A stretch of 49,753 bases of DNA from an uncultured Pluralibacter sp. (GTDB lineage Bacteria > Pseudomonadota > Gammaproteobacteria > Enterobacterales > Enterobacteriaceae). This document shows, one piece after another, positions 27,568 through 36,005 of this stretch. The stretch spans positions 1 through 49,753 of the forward strand of contig NZ_CAJYMB010000029.1 in NCBI RefSeq assembly GCF_913775985.1, in the 5' to 3' direction. Made by a program: the position numbers and the translations under genes. Every line of letters starts with the position of its first letter. Position 1 is the stretch's first letter. The notes beneath the pieces are model-generated. The model searched no databases and was not told where the DNA came from. It saw nothing but the letters and a program-made list of their open reading frames with translations.

Positions 27568-29277
27568 CTATTTCAGCGGCGAGTTTTTGCGTTCGATGCT
27601 GTAGCGCTCAAGCTCTTTGTACGGCACGGTTTTGCTCTTCTTCTTGCGCACGTCCACCACCGTCATGCGGTCGGTGCAGGAGTAGCACGGATCGAGGCTG
27701 CCGATGATCAGCGGCGCGTCGGAGACCGTATTGCCGCGCAGCATGTAGCGCAGGGTCGGCCAGTTGGCGTAGGTGGCCGCCCGGCAGCGCCAGCGGTACA
27801 GCTTCTGGTTGTCGCCGGTCATGCTCCAGTGGATGTCATCCCCGCGCGGCGCTTCCGAGAAGCCGAGCGCGAAGCGGTGCGGAATGTAGGTGAAGCCTTC
27901 CACCATCAGCGGGCCGCCCGGCAGGTTGTCGAGGCCGTAATCAATCATGTTCAGGGCGGTGTAGACCTCGTTGATCCGCACTTTCAGGCGAGAGATAACG
28001 TCGCAGCCCTGCTCGCTGTGGACTTCCATCGGCAGCAGGCCGTAGCCGACGAACGGGTGATCGGCGCGGGTATCGCGGGCGTGGCCGCTGGCGCGCACCA
28101 TCGGGCCGACGTTGCTGAAGTCGCGGGCAATCTCCGGATCGAGGCGGCCCACGCCAACGGTGCGCTGCTCCATGTTCGGCGTGCTGAGCAGCATCTCCAC
28201 CAGATCCTGCACCTCGCGGCGCATCTGCTGCGCCAGCAGGCGGGTCTGGATCATGTCCTCTTTCAGCAGATCCCGGCGAATCCCGCCGATCAGATTCATG
28301 CCGTAGGTTTTACGCGCGCCGGTGAGGATCTCGGCCATTTTCATCGAGGTTTCGCGTACCCGGAAGAACTGCATAAAGCCGGAGTCGAAGCCGGTAAAGT
28401 GGCAGGCCAGGCCGAGGTTCAGCAGGTGCGAATGCAGGCGCTCAACCTCCAGCAGAATAGCGCGGATCATCTGCGCCCGCTCCGGCACCACGATGCCCAT
28501 CGCGTTCTCCACCGAGGTGGTGTAGGCGGTGCTGTGGGCAAAGCCGCAGATGCCGCACACGCGGTCGGAGAGGAAGGTCACTTCGTTGTAGCCCATCCGG
28601 GTTTCCGCCAGCTTCTCCATGCCGCGGTGGACGTAGAACAGGCGGTAGTCGGCGTCGATGATGTTTTCGCCGTCAACGAACAGGCGGAAGTGGCCCGGCT
28701 CGTCGGACGTGACGTGCAGCGGGCCGATGGGCACCACGTTGTTCTTCTTGCTGCCCAGCTCGTTGATAAACTCGTAGGTCTCGCTGTCGGTGGTGGGTGC
28801 CGGGCGCTGGCGGTAATCCATGCTGTCCTTGCGCAGGGGATACAGCTCGTCCGGCCAGTCGTCCGGCAGCACCAGGCGGCGCTCGTCCGGCAGGCCCACC
28901 GGCACGAGGCCGTACATGTCGCGCACTTCGCGCTCGCCCCATACCGCCGCGGGGACCCGCGGCGTGACGGACGGATACTCCGGCTTGTCGGCGTCCACTT
29001 CCACCCGCACGGTGATCCAGCACTTCGTGCCCTTCTCCATCGACAGGACGTAGTAAACCGCGTAGTGGCCGTTCAGCTTGCGCTCGTCGTTGCCGAACAG
29101 CACCGACAGCCAGCCGCCCTGCTGGTAATAGAGATATTCCACCACTTCCGGCAGGTAGTTCAGCTTGACGGTGATCGTCAGCTGATCGCGGGTTTGCCAG
29201 GCTTCATCCAGCACCACGCCGGGAAACGCCTGGTGCAGCGCGGCCAGATAGTGTTGACCGATTTTTTGTTCAGACAT
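27568..29277 (-). CDS. hycE: Hydrogenase 3 large subunit HycE
   Basis: Catalytic [NiFe] subunit that reduces protons to H2. 569 residues, as in E. coli. The N-terminal ~170 residues are NuoC-like and the rest NuoD-like. NiFe ligands: RVCGICGFAHS and DPCYSCTDR. HycI should cut after Arg537 and release a 32-residue tail that starts MTVVDVRKKK and ends SPLK, as in E. coli. The tail sequence is almost unchanged from E. coli. Ribosome site lies in AAGAGAGTTTACGC just before the ATG. Confidence 0.98.
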   Translation of the reverse strand: MSEQKIGQHYLAALHQAFPGVVLDEAWQTRDQLTITVKLNYLPEVVEYLYYQQGGWLSVLFGNDERKLNGHYAVYYVLSMEKGTKCWITVRVEVDADKPEYPSVTPRVPAAVWGEREVRDMYGLVPVGLPDERRLVLPDDWPDELYPLRKDSMDYRQRPAPTTDSETYEFINELGSKKNNVVPIGPLHVTSDEPGHFRLFVDGENIIDADYRLFYVHRGMEKLAETRMGYNEVTFLSDRVCGICGFAHSTAYTTSVENAMGIVVPERAQMIRAILLEVERLHSHLLNLGLACHFTGFDSGFMQFFRVRETSMKMAEILTGARKTYGMNLIGGIRRDLLKEDMIQTRLLAQQMRREVQDLVEMLLSTPNMEQRTVGVGRLDPEIARDFSNVGPMVRASGHARDTRADHPFVGYGLLPMEVHSEQGCDVISRLKVRINEVYTALNMIDYGLDNLPGGPLMVEGFTYIPHRFALGFSEAPRGDDIHWSMTGDNQKLYRWRCRAATYANWPTLRYMLRGNTVSDAPLIIGSLDPCYSCTDRMTVVDVRKKKSKTVPYKELERYSIERKNSPLK

Positions 29278-29294
29278 GCGTAAACTCTCTTAAA

Positions 29295-30218
29295 TCACGC
29301 CGCCAGCAAGGAGACGAAGGCTAAAAAGGCGAAGCCAAATCCGGCCCAGACGACCCGGGAGGTGGCGTTAAAGCGCAGGCGCGCCATGCTGTTTTCAAAC
29401 AGGGCGATGCTCCCTACGCCCAACAGCAGCTTGATGGCGGCGATAAGTACCGCCAGCAGCAGGCCGCCGACGCTGAAAGTCTGCATCTGGCCCCAGGGCA
29501 CGAACACCCCGAGGAACATCTGCAGCACCACCAGTTGTTTGAGGCTGATGCCCCACTTGAGCACCGCGAAGCCGCTGCCGCTGTATTCGGTCAGCGGCCC
29601 CTCCTGCAGCTCCTGCTCCGCCTCCGCAAGGTCGAAGGGCAGCTTGCCCATTTCGATAAAGGTGGCGAAAGCGCAGGCGCAGAGCGCCAGCAGCAGCGGC
29701 AGACTCTGCGCCGCGGGCCAGTGCTGCACCGTCGCGGCGATATTGCCGACGTAGGTAGAGTTAGCCACCAGCGCCGCCACCCACAGGCCGAGCAGCAGTA
29801 CCGGCTCCACCAGCACCCCGAGCACCGCCTCGCGGCTGGCGCCGATGGCGGTAAACGGGCTGCCGGTGTCCAGCCCGGCGATGGCAAAGAAAAAGCGCGC
29901 TACGGCAAAGAGGTAGATAAGCGTGATCAGATCCGCCAGCGGCGGCAGCGGCGAGTCGACGGTGACAACCGGCAGCGCTGCGGCAATGGTCAGCATGATC
30001 CCGGTCATCACGAAAGGCGTCAGGCGAAACACCCAGCCGGACGCCGCCGGAGCAACGCTCTGGCGACCGAGCAGCTTGAACAGGTCGCGATACTCCTGCA
30101 GCACCCCCGGCCCGCGCCGGTTGTGCAGCCGCGCCCGCAGCACGCGGGTAACGCCGCTCAGCAGCGGCGCGAGCGCGAACAGCGCCAGCGCCTGAATAAC
30201 GGCATAAAACAGATTCAT
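29295..30218 (-). CDS. hycD: Formate hydrogenlyase membrane subunit HycD
   Basis: Inner membrane anchor homologous to NuoH (complex I), 307 residues as in E. coli, with about eight hydrophobic helices. The cytoplasmic loop RRGPGVLQEYRDLFKLLGRQ and the motif DLAEAEQELQEGPLTEYSGSG are family hallmarks and contact the soluble arm. Two bases separate its ATG from the hycC stop. Confidence 0.96.
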   Translation of the reverse strand: MNLFYAVIQALALFALAPLLSGVTRVLRARLHNRRGPGVLQEYRDLFKLLGRQSVAPAASGWVFRLTPFVMTGIMLTIAAALPVVTVDSPLPPLADLITLIYLFAVARFFFAIAGLDTGSPFTAIGASREAVLGVLVEPVLLLGLWVAALVANSTYVGNIAATVQHWPAAQSLPLLLALCACAFATFIEMGKLPFDLAEAEQELQEGPLTEYSGSGFAVLKWGISLKQLVVLQMFLGVFVPWGQMQTFSVGGLLLAVLIAAIKLLLGVGSIALFENSMARLRFNATSRVVWAGFGFAFLAFVSLLAA

Positions 30219-30220
30219 GG

Positions 30221-32047
30221 TCAGGCTCCTCGGGAAACGACAATCACAACCAGCGCGGCCAGCTCGACAAGCGCCAGCACGCGCAGCACGCCGGGTGCCG
30301 CCGCGCTCTGCCAGCCGGGCACCAGGCGCAGCGGATTTAGCGTGTGGCGCAGGGCCAGCACCGGGGCGAACGCCTCTTTAATCGGCAGCGCAAAGCCGTG
30401 GGCGGTGATCACCATCGACGATTCATGCTCGTAGCCGCAGACCCACGCCTTGCCCCGGGTGCGGGCCGGCAGACGGTCACCCTTCATCAGGACGGCAATC
30501 AGGAACGGCAGCAGCGTGGCGGCAATCAGCAGCAGCGCAATCATCGGCTGGGATACCGCGGTATCGGCGGTGTGCAGCGGCAGCGGCACCGCGCTTTCCA
30601 GCAGCGGCAGCAGCCAGGGCGCGGCCACCCCGCCGATAATGCAGCAGGCGGCCAGCGCCGCGGTGCAGGCGGCCATCAGCAGCGGCGCGCAGCGCGCGTC
30701 CTCCGCTTCCCGGCTGCGCGGAGCGCCGAGGAAGGTCACGCCGTAGACTTTCGCCATGCACATCACCGCCAGCGCGCCGGTAATTGCCAGCCCTACCGCC
30801 AGCAACGGCCCGAGCAGGCGTCCGATAAAGCCGCCGTCGTGGCTCAGGCGGAAGAAGGCCTGATAGATAACCCACTCACCGGCAAAACCGTTGAGCGGCG
30901 GCAGCGCCGCCATCGCCATCAGCGCCACCAGCATCGCCAGCGCCGTCACCGGCATGCGCTTGCCGATGCCGCCGAGCTTCTCAATATCGCGATGTCCGGT
31001 GCGGAACCAGATGCTGCCCGCGCCGAGAAACAGGGTGGTCTTAAACAGAGTGTGGTTGAGCAGATGATAGAGGCCGCCCACCGTGCCCAGCGCGATCAGC
31101 GCCGGCTGGCGCAGGGCCACGCCGGTGACGCCCGCACCGAGACCGAGCAGGATAATGCCGATGTTTTCCAGGGTGTGGTACGCCAGCAGCCGCTGGATGT
31201 TGTGCTCCATCAGGGCATACAGGCCGCCGATGAATGCGGTAATTGCGCCCAGCACCAGCAGCGCCGCGCCCCACCACAGCGGCGGACGGCCGCCCAGCAG
31301 GGAGATAGTCAACACCCCGAGCAGGCCGACTTTCATCACCACGCCGGAAAACACCGCCGCCGCCGGGGCATCGGCGCTGGCGTGGGCCTGCGGCACCCAG
31401 CCGTGCAGCGGGATAATCCCCGCCAGCAGACCAAAACCCACGGTTCCTAACAGCCAGATATCGCTGCCGAGCGGCAGCAGCCGCGCGCGCTGGTTCAGCA
31501 CCGCCAGATCCAGCGTGCCGTAGCGCTGCCAGGCCAGCCAGCAGGCCAGCGCCAGCAGCAGCGTGCCCAGCCGTCCGAGGACGAACCACGGCTTGCCTGA
31601 ACTGGCGCAGCCGGTAAGGAACGCCGCGCAGAGGGCCATGATTTCCGCCATCAGCACCAGCCCGCCGAGGCTGCCCGCGACGATCGCGCAGGTAGCGGCA
31701 GCCAGCAGCAGGTTCAGCAGGCCACCCCGGCATTTCACCTGCGGATGACGGTGCCAGGCGATGTTGTAGAGGCTGACGAACAGCCCGCACAGCCCCAGCG
31801 TCAGCAGCCAGACCGCATTAAGCGGGGTCAGCAGCACCGCGTGATGAATCAGCGGCACCGTGCCGCTGGCGACGGTAGCGTTCAGCAGGGTGGTTATCGC
31901 CGCCGCGGTGGCGCACAGGCTGGCCGCCGCGCCGCCGAGACCGGCAATCAGGCCGCTGAAGGTTTTATTCATCTGCAGCAGCCACCCGGCGAGCGCCGCC
32001 GCGGTGAAGATCGCCACAGCGCTGTTAATCAGTGACAGAACCGTCAT
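30221..32047 (-). CDS. hycC: Formate hydrogenlyase membrane subunit HycC
   Basis: Antiporter-like membrane subunit related to NuoL/NuoM, 608 residues as in E. coli, with about 14-16 hydrophobic segments. Hallmarks include IIPLHGWVPQAHASADAPAAAVFSG, ALMEHNIQRLLAYHTLENIGIILLG and LYHLLNHTLFKTTLFLGAGS. It may couple hydrogen formation to ion translocation. Overlaps hycB by four bases. Confidence 0.97.
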   Translation of the reverse strand: MTVLSLINSAVAIFTAAALAGWLLQMNKTFSGLIAGLGGAAASLCATAAAITTLLNATVASGTVPLIHHAVLLTPLNAVWLLTLGLCGLFVSLYNIAWHRHPQVKCRGGLLNLLLAAATCAIVAGSLGGLVLMAEIMALCAAFLTGCASSGKPWFVLGRLGTLLLALACWLAWQRYGTLDLAVLNQRARLLPLGSDIWLLGTVGFGLLAGIIPLHGWVPQAHASADAPAAAVFSGVVMKVGLLGVLTISLLGGRPPLWWGAALLVLGAITAFIGGLYALMEHNIQRLLAYHTLENIGIILLGLGAGVTGVALRQPALIALGTVGGLYHLLNHTLFKTTLFLGAGSIWFRTGHRDIEKLGGIGKRMPVTALAMLVALMAMAALPPLNGFAGEWVIYQAFFRLSHDGGFIGRLLGPLLAVGLAITGALAVMCMAKVYGVTFLGAPRSREAEDARCAPLLMAACTAALAACCIIGGVAAPWLLPLLESAVPLPLHTADTAVSQPMIALLLIAATLLPFLIAVLMKGDRLPARTRGKAWVCGYEHESSMVITAHGFALPIKEAFAPVLALRHTLNPLRLVPGWQSAAAPGVLRVLALVELAALVVIVVSRGA

Positions 32048-32652
32048 CGTCCCTCTCCGTCCAGAGACTGCAGCAGCGACAGGTCGCCGTAGTCAGTCAT
32101 GATGTTCATTTCGCGTTTGCGGCGGCTCGCCCGATCGATATCGCGGCTGTCTACCTGCATCAGCGCGCCGGTAGGACAGGTGCGCACGCAGGCGGGCCCC
32201 TGTTCATCGAACTGGCACAAATCGCACTTCACGGCGATGGCGCGCACGCCGGGTATCCAGTCCAGCAGCGAGCTGACCCGGGCCGGGGCCGGCGGCGCGG
32301 GCAGCGCCTTCGGGGAGTTGGCATTGGCGGGAATATCCAGCGGGCGGCTGCCGCTAAATTCAATGGCGCCGAACGGGCAGGCGATACCGCACAGTTTGCA
32401 GCTCACGCACAGGCTTTCATTAAGCTGCACCGCCCCGTCCACTCGGGTAATGGCGTTGACCGGGCAGACCCCGGCGCAGGGCGCGTCTTCGCAGTGGTGG
32501 CAGAGCTGCGGTGCGGATTCTTTGTCGTTTCTCACCACCTGCAGGCGCGGCATCGACTGCAGGCCAACGCGGCGGTGGTTCTCGGAGCAGGCGGCTTCGC
32601 AGGTGCGGCAGCCGATGCAGACGCTGGGATCGGCAATTACAAAACGGTTCAC
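32044..32652 (-). CDS. hycB: Formate hydrogenlyase electron-transfer subunit HycB
   Basis: Ferredoxin-like subunit that takes electrons directly from FdhF. 202 residues (E. coli 203) with four 4Fe-4S motifs: CIGCRTCEAAC, CHHCEDAPCAGVC, CVSCKLCGIAC and CDLCQFDEQGPACVRTC. A variable spacer (about residues 105-135) separates the third and fourth. The first structural gene of the operon, 81 bases after hycA; that gap carries two FhlA-type sites. Confidence 0.96.
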   Translation of the reverse strand: MNRFVIADPSVCIGCRTCEAACSENHRRVGLQSMPRLQVVRNDKESAPQLCHHCEDAPCAGVCPVNAITRVDGAVQLNESLCVSCKLCGIACPFGAIEFSGSRPLDIPANANSPKALPAPPAPARVSSLLDWIPGVRAIAVKCDLCQFDEQGPACVRTCPTGALMQVDSRDIDRASRRKREMNIMTDYGDLSLLQSLDGEGR

Positions 32653-32672
32653 CGGGCTATCCTCGGATGACA

Positions 32673-32714
32673 GTCATTTTTGACGAAAAGTGTGACGCAG
32701 TCGTCATTTTTGAC
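32673..32714. promoter_or_regulatory. Tandem GTCATTTTTGAC sites between hycA and hycB
   Basis: Two identical 12-mers GTCATTTTTGAC at 32673-32684 and 32703-32714, each an imperfect GTCA/TGAC palindrome, 30 bp apart (three helical turns). They sit inside the hyc operon rather than upstream of it. FhlA is the most likely binder. No sigma-54 promoter was found immediately downstream for hycB. Confidence 0.55.
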
Positions 32715-32733
32715 GCTGACGCCGCGGGCGTAG

Positions 32734-33195
32734 TCAGGCATGCAGCGCCTGCCCCGACAGCAGCTGGGGGAGATCCACCGGCAGGTCGTTCTCAATGGCG
32801 TCGTACAGGCGCAGGTATACCGGCTCGATTTTTTGCAGGTAGTGGTTCAGCACCTGCTCTCTGTCAAGACAGCTGACACCATCATCCACGGTGCCGTCGC
32901 TGCCGAGATGCGCTTCGCCCACGGCAAGGCTCTCCGCGTCGTCGCGGGTGGCCAGCCGGTAGTGAATGGTGTGGCTGTTGAAGCCCGTATCCAGGGTGAT
33001 GTGGATAAGAAAGTGGTCGAACAGCACGAAGCTCAGCCCTTCCGACGGCGTGCTGCTTACGGCGTGATGCAGGCGGGCTTTGGAGAGCGTAATGCCCTGT
33101 ACCAGCGAGTTGCAGTAGCTGTGCCACAGCTTCTGCTGGCGGCGGTGGCGGTCGGCGATGTAATCCGCCTTTTCACTAATTTCCCAAATGGTCAT
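32734..33195 (-). CDS. hycA: Formate hydrogenlyase regulatory protein HycA
   Basis: Cytoplasmic negative regulator that counteracts FhlA by an unresolved mechanism. 153 residues, as in E. coli, from MTIWEISEKADYIADRHRRQ; an upstream ATG adding nine residues is not used in the family. Conserved core WHSYCNSLVQGITLSKARLHHAVS and DREQVLNHYLQKIEPVYLRLYDAIEN. First gene of the hyc operon and divergent from hypA. Confidence 0.95.
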   Translation of the reverse strand: MTIWEISEKADYIADRHRRQQKLWHSYCNSLVQGITLSKARLHHAVSSTPSEGLSFVLFDHFLIHITLDTGFNSHTIHYRLATRDDAESLAVGEAHLGSDGTVDDGVSCLDREQVLNHYLQKIEPVYLRLYDAIENDLPVDLPQLLSGQALHA

Positions 33196-33230
33196 CTCAA
33201 GGTACCCGATTTCAAATGTCACACCGGATA

Positions 33231-33246
33231 AGCACGTTTCATGCCA
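33231..33246 (-). promoter_or_regulatory. Sigma-54 promoter of the hyc operon
   Basis: Minus strand TGGCATGAAACGTGCT: GG and GC ten bases apart, -24 TGGCAT. It lies 36 bases upstream of the hycA ATG. Confidence 0.8.
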
Positions 33247-33348
33247 TTTTTTATTTCATTGTTTCTAAAGGAAAATTAACGAGATCCGCGCCACCGCCGA
33301 CATGTCATTTTCGTCATTTGCCCGTCGACATCGACAGTTTTGAATACC

Positions 33349-33364
33349 TGGCATCGTTATTGCA
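33349..33364 (+). promoter_or_regulatory. Sigma-54 promoter of the hypA-E operon
   Basis: TGGCATCGTTATTGCA: -24 TGGCAT and -12 TTGCA with the correct ten-base GG-GC spacing, 30 bases before the hypA ATG. GTCATTTTCGTCATTTG at 33304-33320, between the two divergent promoters, is a plausible shared FhlA site. Confidence 0.85.
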
Positions 33365-33394
33365 TTTATGGCGCATCACCCCTCGGGAGGCAGC

Positions 33395-33745
33395 ATGCAC
33401 GAAATCACCCTCTGCCAGCGCGCGCTGGAAATCATTGAGCAGCAGGCGGCGAATAACGGCGCCCGCCGCGTCACCGGCGTGTGGCTCAGCGTCGGGGCCT
33501 TCTCCTGCGTCGAGCCCGCGGCGCTCAACTTCTGCTTTGAGCTGGTGTGCCGGGGAACCCTGGCGGAAGGCAGCGCTCTGCATATTGAAGAGCAGCAGGC
33601 GGAGTGCTGGTGCCCGACCTGCCGCCAGTACGTGCAGCTGCTGTCGCCGCACGTCCGGCGCTGTCCGCAGTGCCAGAGCAGCGAATTAAGGATCGTGGCC
33701 GACGACGGCTTGCAGATCAAACGCATTGAGATAGATCAGGAGTAA
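33395..33745 (+). CDS. hypA: Hydrogenase nickel incorporation protein HypA
   Basis: Nickel metallochaperone acting with HypB to insert Ni into the large subunit. 116 residues as in E. coli, starting MHEITLC (His2 and the N-terminus form the nickel site) after a GGGAGG ribosome site. Zinc-binding cysteines occur as CWCPTC and CPQC. The upstream in-frame ATG at 33368 is not the start. Confidence 0.97.
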   Translation: MHEITLCQRALEIIEQQAANNGARRVTGVWLSVGAFSCVEPAALNFCFELVCRGTLAEGSALHIEEQQAECWCPTCRQYVQLLSPHVRRCPQCQSSELRIVADDGLQIKRIEIDQE

Positions 33746-33748
33746 ATT

Positions 33749-34621
33749 ATGTGTACAACCTGCGGTTGCGCAGACGGCAACCGGTATATTGAAGGCGACG
33801 AGCGCAACCCGCACTCCGCCTTTCGCAGCGCGCCGTTCGCGCCGGTGTCCCGCCCGGCCCTGCGCATCACCGGGCTTCAGGCGCCGGACTTTGCCCCGGC
33901 GCGCTCCGCCGAGGGGGATCTGCATTACGGCCACGGCGAAGCGGGCACCCACGCCCCCGGCATGAGCCAGCGCAAAATGCTGGAAGTCGAAATCGACGTG
34001 CTCGATAAAAACAACCGGCTGGCGGCACGCAACCGCGCCCGCTTTGACGCCGCCCGCCAGCTGGTGCTGAATCTGGTCTCCAGCCCCGGCTCCGGCAAAA
34101 CCACCCTGCTGACCGAAACCCTGCTGCGCCTGAAGGGCAATACCGCCTGCGCGGTCATTGAAGGGGACCAGCAGACGGTCAACGACGCGGCGCGCATTCG
34201 CGCCACCGGCACCCCGGCGATTCAGGTGAATACCGGTAAAGGCTGCCACCTCGACGCGCAGATGATTGCCGACGCCGCGCCGCGCCTGCCGCTGGACGAC
34301 GGCGGCATTCTGTTTATTGAAAACGTCGGCAACCTGGTGTGTCCGGCGAGCTTCGATCTGGGCGAGCGCCACAAGGTGGCGGTGCTGTCGGTCACCGAGG
34401 GCGAAGACAAGCCGCTGAAATATCCGCACATGTTCGCCGCCGCGTCGCTGATGCTGCTGAACAAGGTGGATCTGCTGCCGTACCTCGATTTCGACGTCGA
34501 CGCCTGCCTGGCGAACGCCCGGGCGGTCAATCCCGACATTGAGATCCTGCTGGTCTCCGCCACCAAAGGCGACGGTATGGACCGCTGGCTGGCATGGCTG
34601 GAGGCGCAGCGATGTGCATAG
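33749..34621 (+). CDS. hypB: Hydrogenase nickel incorporation GTPase HypB
   Basis: GTPase that drives nickel insertion. 290 residues as in E. coli. N-terminal high-affinity nickel motif CTTCGC, P-loop [13 protein letters not shown] near residue 112, metal-binding KGCHLDAQM, switch region [11 protein letters not shown] and guanine-specificity LLNKVDL. A His-rich stretch as in rhizobial HypB is absent, so it does not store nickel. Overlaps hypC by ten bases. Confidence 0.97.
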   Translation: MCTTCGCADGNRYIEGDERNPHSAFRSAPFAPVSRPALRITGLQAPDFAPARSAEGDLHYGHGEAGTHAPGMSQRKMLEVEIDVLDKNNRLAARNRARFDAARQLVLNLVSSPGSGKTTLLTETLLRLKGNTACAVIEGDQQTVNDAARIRATGTPAIQVNTGKGCHLDAQMIADAAPRLPLDDGGILFIENVGNLVCPASFDLGERHKVAVLSVTEGEDKPLKYPHMFAAASLMLLNKVDLLPYLDFDVDACLANARAVNPDIEILLVSATKGDGMDRWLAWLEAQRCA

Positions 34622-34881
34622 GCATTCCGGGCCAAATCGCCCACATTGACGGCTGCCAGGCCAAAGTGGACGTCTGCGGCATCCTGCGCGATGTGGATTT
34701 AACCCTGGTGGGCGCCTGCGACGAGCGGGGAGAGCCGCGCCTGGGACAGTGGGTGCTGGTTCACGTTGGCTTCGCCATGAGCCTGATTGACGAGGCGGAA
34801 GCCCGGGACACGCTGGCGGCGCTGCAAAATATGTTTGAGGTAGAGCCGGACGTCGGCGCCCTGCTCTACGGCGAGGAGTAG
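34612..34881 (+). CDS. hypC: Hydrogenase assembly chaperone HypC
   Basis: Small chaperone that works with HypD to carry the Fe(CN)2CO unit and hands it to HycE. 89 residues (E. coli 90), starting MCIGIPGQI with the essential Cys2; this ATG lies inside the end of hypB, in another frame. The conserved [17 protein letters not shown] is present. Two bases separate the stop from hypD. Confidence 0.96.
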   Translation: MCIGIPGQIAHIDGCQAKVDVCGILRDVDLTLVGACDERGEPRLGQWVLVHVGFAMSLIDEAEARDTLAALQNMFEVEPDVGALLYGEE

Positions 34882-34883
34882 CC

Positions 34884-36005
34884 ATGCGCTTTGTTGACGA
34901 GTACCGCGCGCCGGAGCAGGTGATGAAGCTCATCGACCACCTGACCCAGCGCGCCGCGCTGCTGGACGCCACGCCCCGGCACCCGCTGCGGATCATGGAG
35001 GTATGCGGCGGCCACACCCACGCCATCTTTAAGTTTGGCCTCGATCAGCTGCTGCCGGAGAATATCGAGTTTATTCACGGCCCCGGCTGCCCGGTATGCG
35101 TGCTGCCGATGGGCCGGATTGACACCTGTACCGAGATAGCCCGCCGCCCGGAAGTGATCTTCTGCACCTTCGGCGACGCGATGCGCGTCCCGGGGCGCGA
35201 CGGCTCGCTGATGCAGGCCAAAGCGCGCGGCGCCGACGTGCGCATCGTCTACTCGCCGCTGGATGCCCTGGCGCTGGCGCAGCAGAATCCCGATCGCAAA
35301 GTGGTCTTTTTTGGTCTCGGCTTCGAAACCACCATGCCCGCCACCGCCGTAACCCTGCGCCAGGCGCGCGGGCTCGGGCTCGACAACTTTTTCGTCTTTT
35401 GCCAGCACATCACCCTGATCCCCACCTTAAAAAGCCTGCTGGAGCAGCCGGATAACGCCATTGACGCTTTCCTCGCCCCCGGACACGTCAGCATGGTGAT
35501 CGGTACGGAGGCTTACGGCTTCATCGCCGACGCCTATCGCAGGCCGGTTGTGGTGGCTGGATTCGAACCGCTTGATCTACTGCAAGGCGTTGCCCTGCTG
35601 GTTGAGCAGAAAATAGCGCACCGCAGCCGGGTGGAAAATCAGTACCGCCGGGTGGTGCCGGACGCGGGCAACCGGCTGGCCCAGGAGGCCATTGCCGAGG
35701 TGTTTACCGTTACCGGCGACAGCGAGTGGCGCGGTCTGGGCCTGATTGAAGATTCCGGGGTGCGGCTCACCGCGCCCTATCAGCAGTTTGACGCCGAAGC
35801 CCACTTTCGCCCGGCGCCGCAGTCGGTGTGCGACGATCCCCGCGCCCGCTGCGGCGATGTGCTTACTGGCCGCTGCAAGCCGCACCAGTGCCCGCTGTTC
35901 GGCACAACCTGCAATCCGCAGAGCGCCTTCGGGGCGCTGATGGTCTCCTCCGAGGGCGCGTGCGCCGCCTGGTATCAGTATCGCAGTCAGGAACCTAGCC
36001 AATGA
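34884..36005 (+). CDS. hypD: Hydrogenase maturation iron-sulfur protein HypD
   Basis: 4Fe-4S scaffold where the Fe(CN)2CO group is assembled with HypC. 373 residues as in E. coli. Catalytic motifs MEVCGGHTHAIFK near residue 38 and GPGCPVCVLP near residue 66; C-terminal cysteines for the cluster in RCGDVLTGRCKPHQCPLFGTTC. Overlaps hypE by four bases. Confidence 0.97.
   Translation: MRFVDEYRAPEQVMKLIDHLTQRAALLDATPRHPLRIMEVCGGHTHAIFKFGLDQLLPENIEFIHGPGCPVCVLPMGRIDTCTEIARRPEVIFCTFGDAMRVPGRDGSLMQAKARGADVRIVYSPLDALALAQQNPDRKVVFFGLGFETTMPATAVTLRQARGLGLDNFFVFCQHITLIPTLKSLLEQPDNAIDAFLAPGHVSMVIGTEAYGFIADAYRRPVVVAGFEPLDLLQGVALLVEQKIAHRSRVENQYRRVVPDAGNRLAQEAIAEVFTVTGDSEWRGLGLIEDSGVRLTAPYQQFDAEAHFRPAPQSVCDDPRARCGDVLTGRCKPHQCPLFGTTCNPQSAFGALMVSSEGACAAWYQYRSQEPSQ

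Noticed and set aside
27454-29283. 609-residue plus-strand open frame opposite hycE
   Set aside because: It mirrors hycE on the other strand, has His/Arg/Ala-rich composition typical of antisense reading in GC-rich genes, and no ribosome site or family motif.
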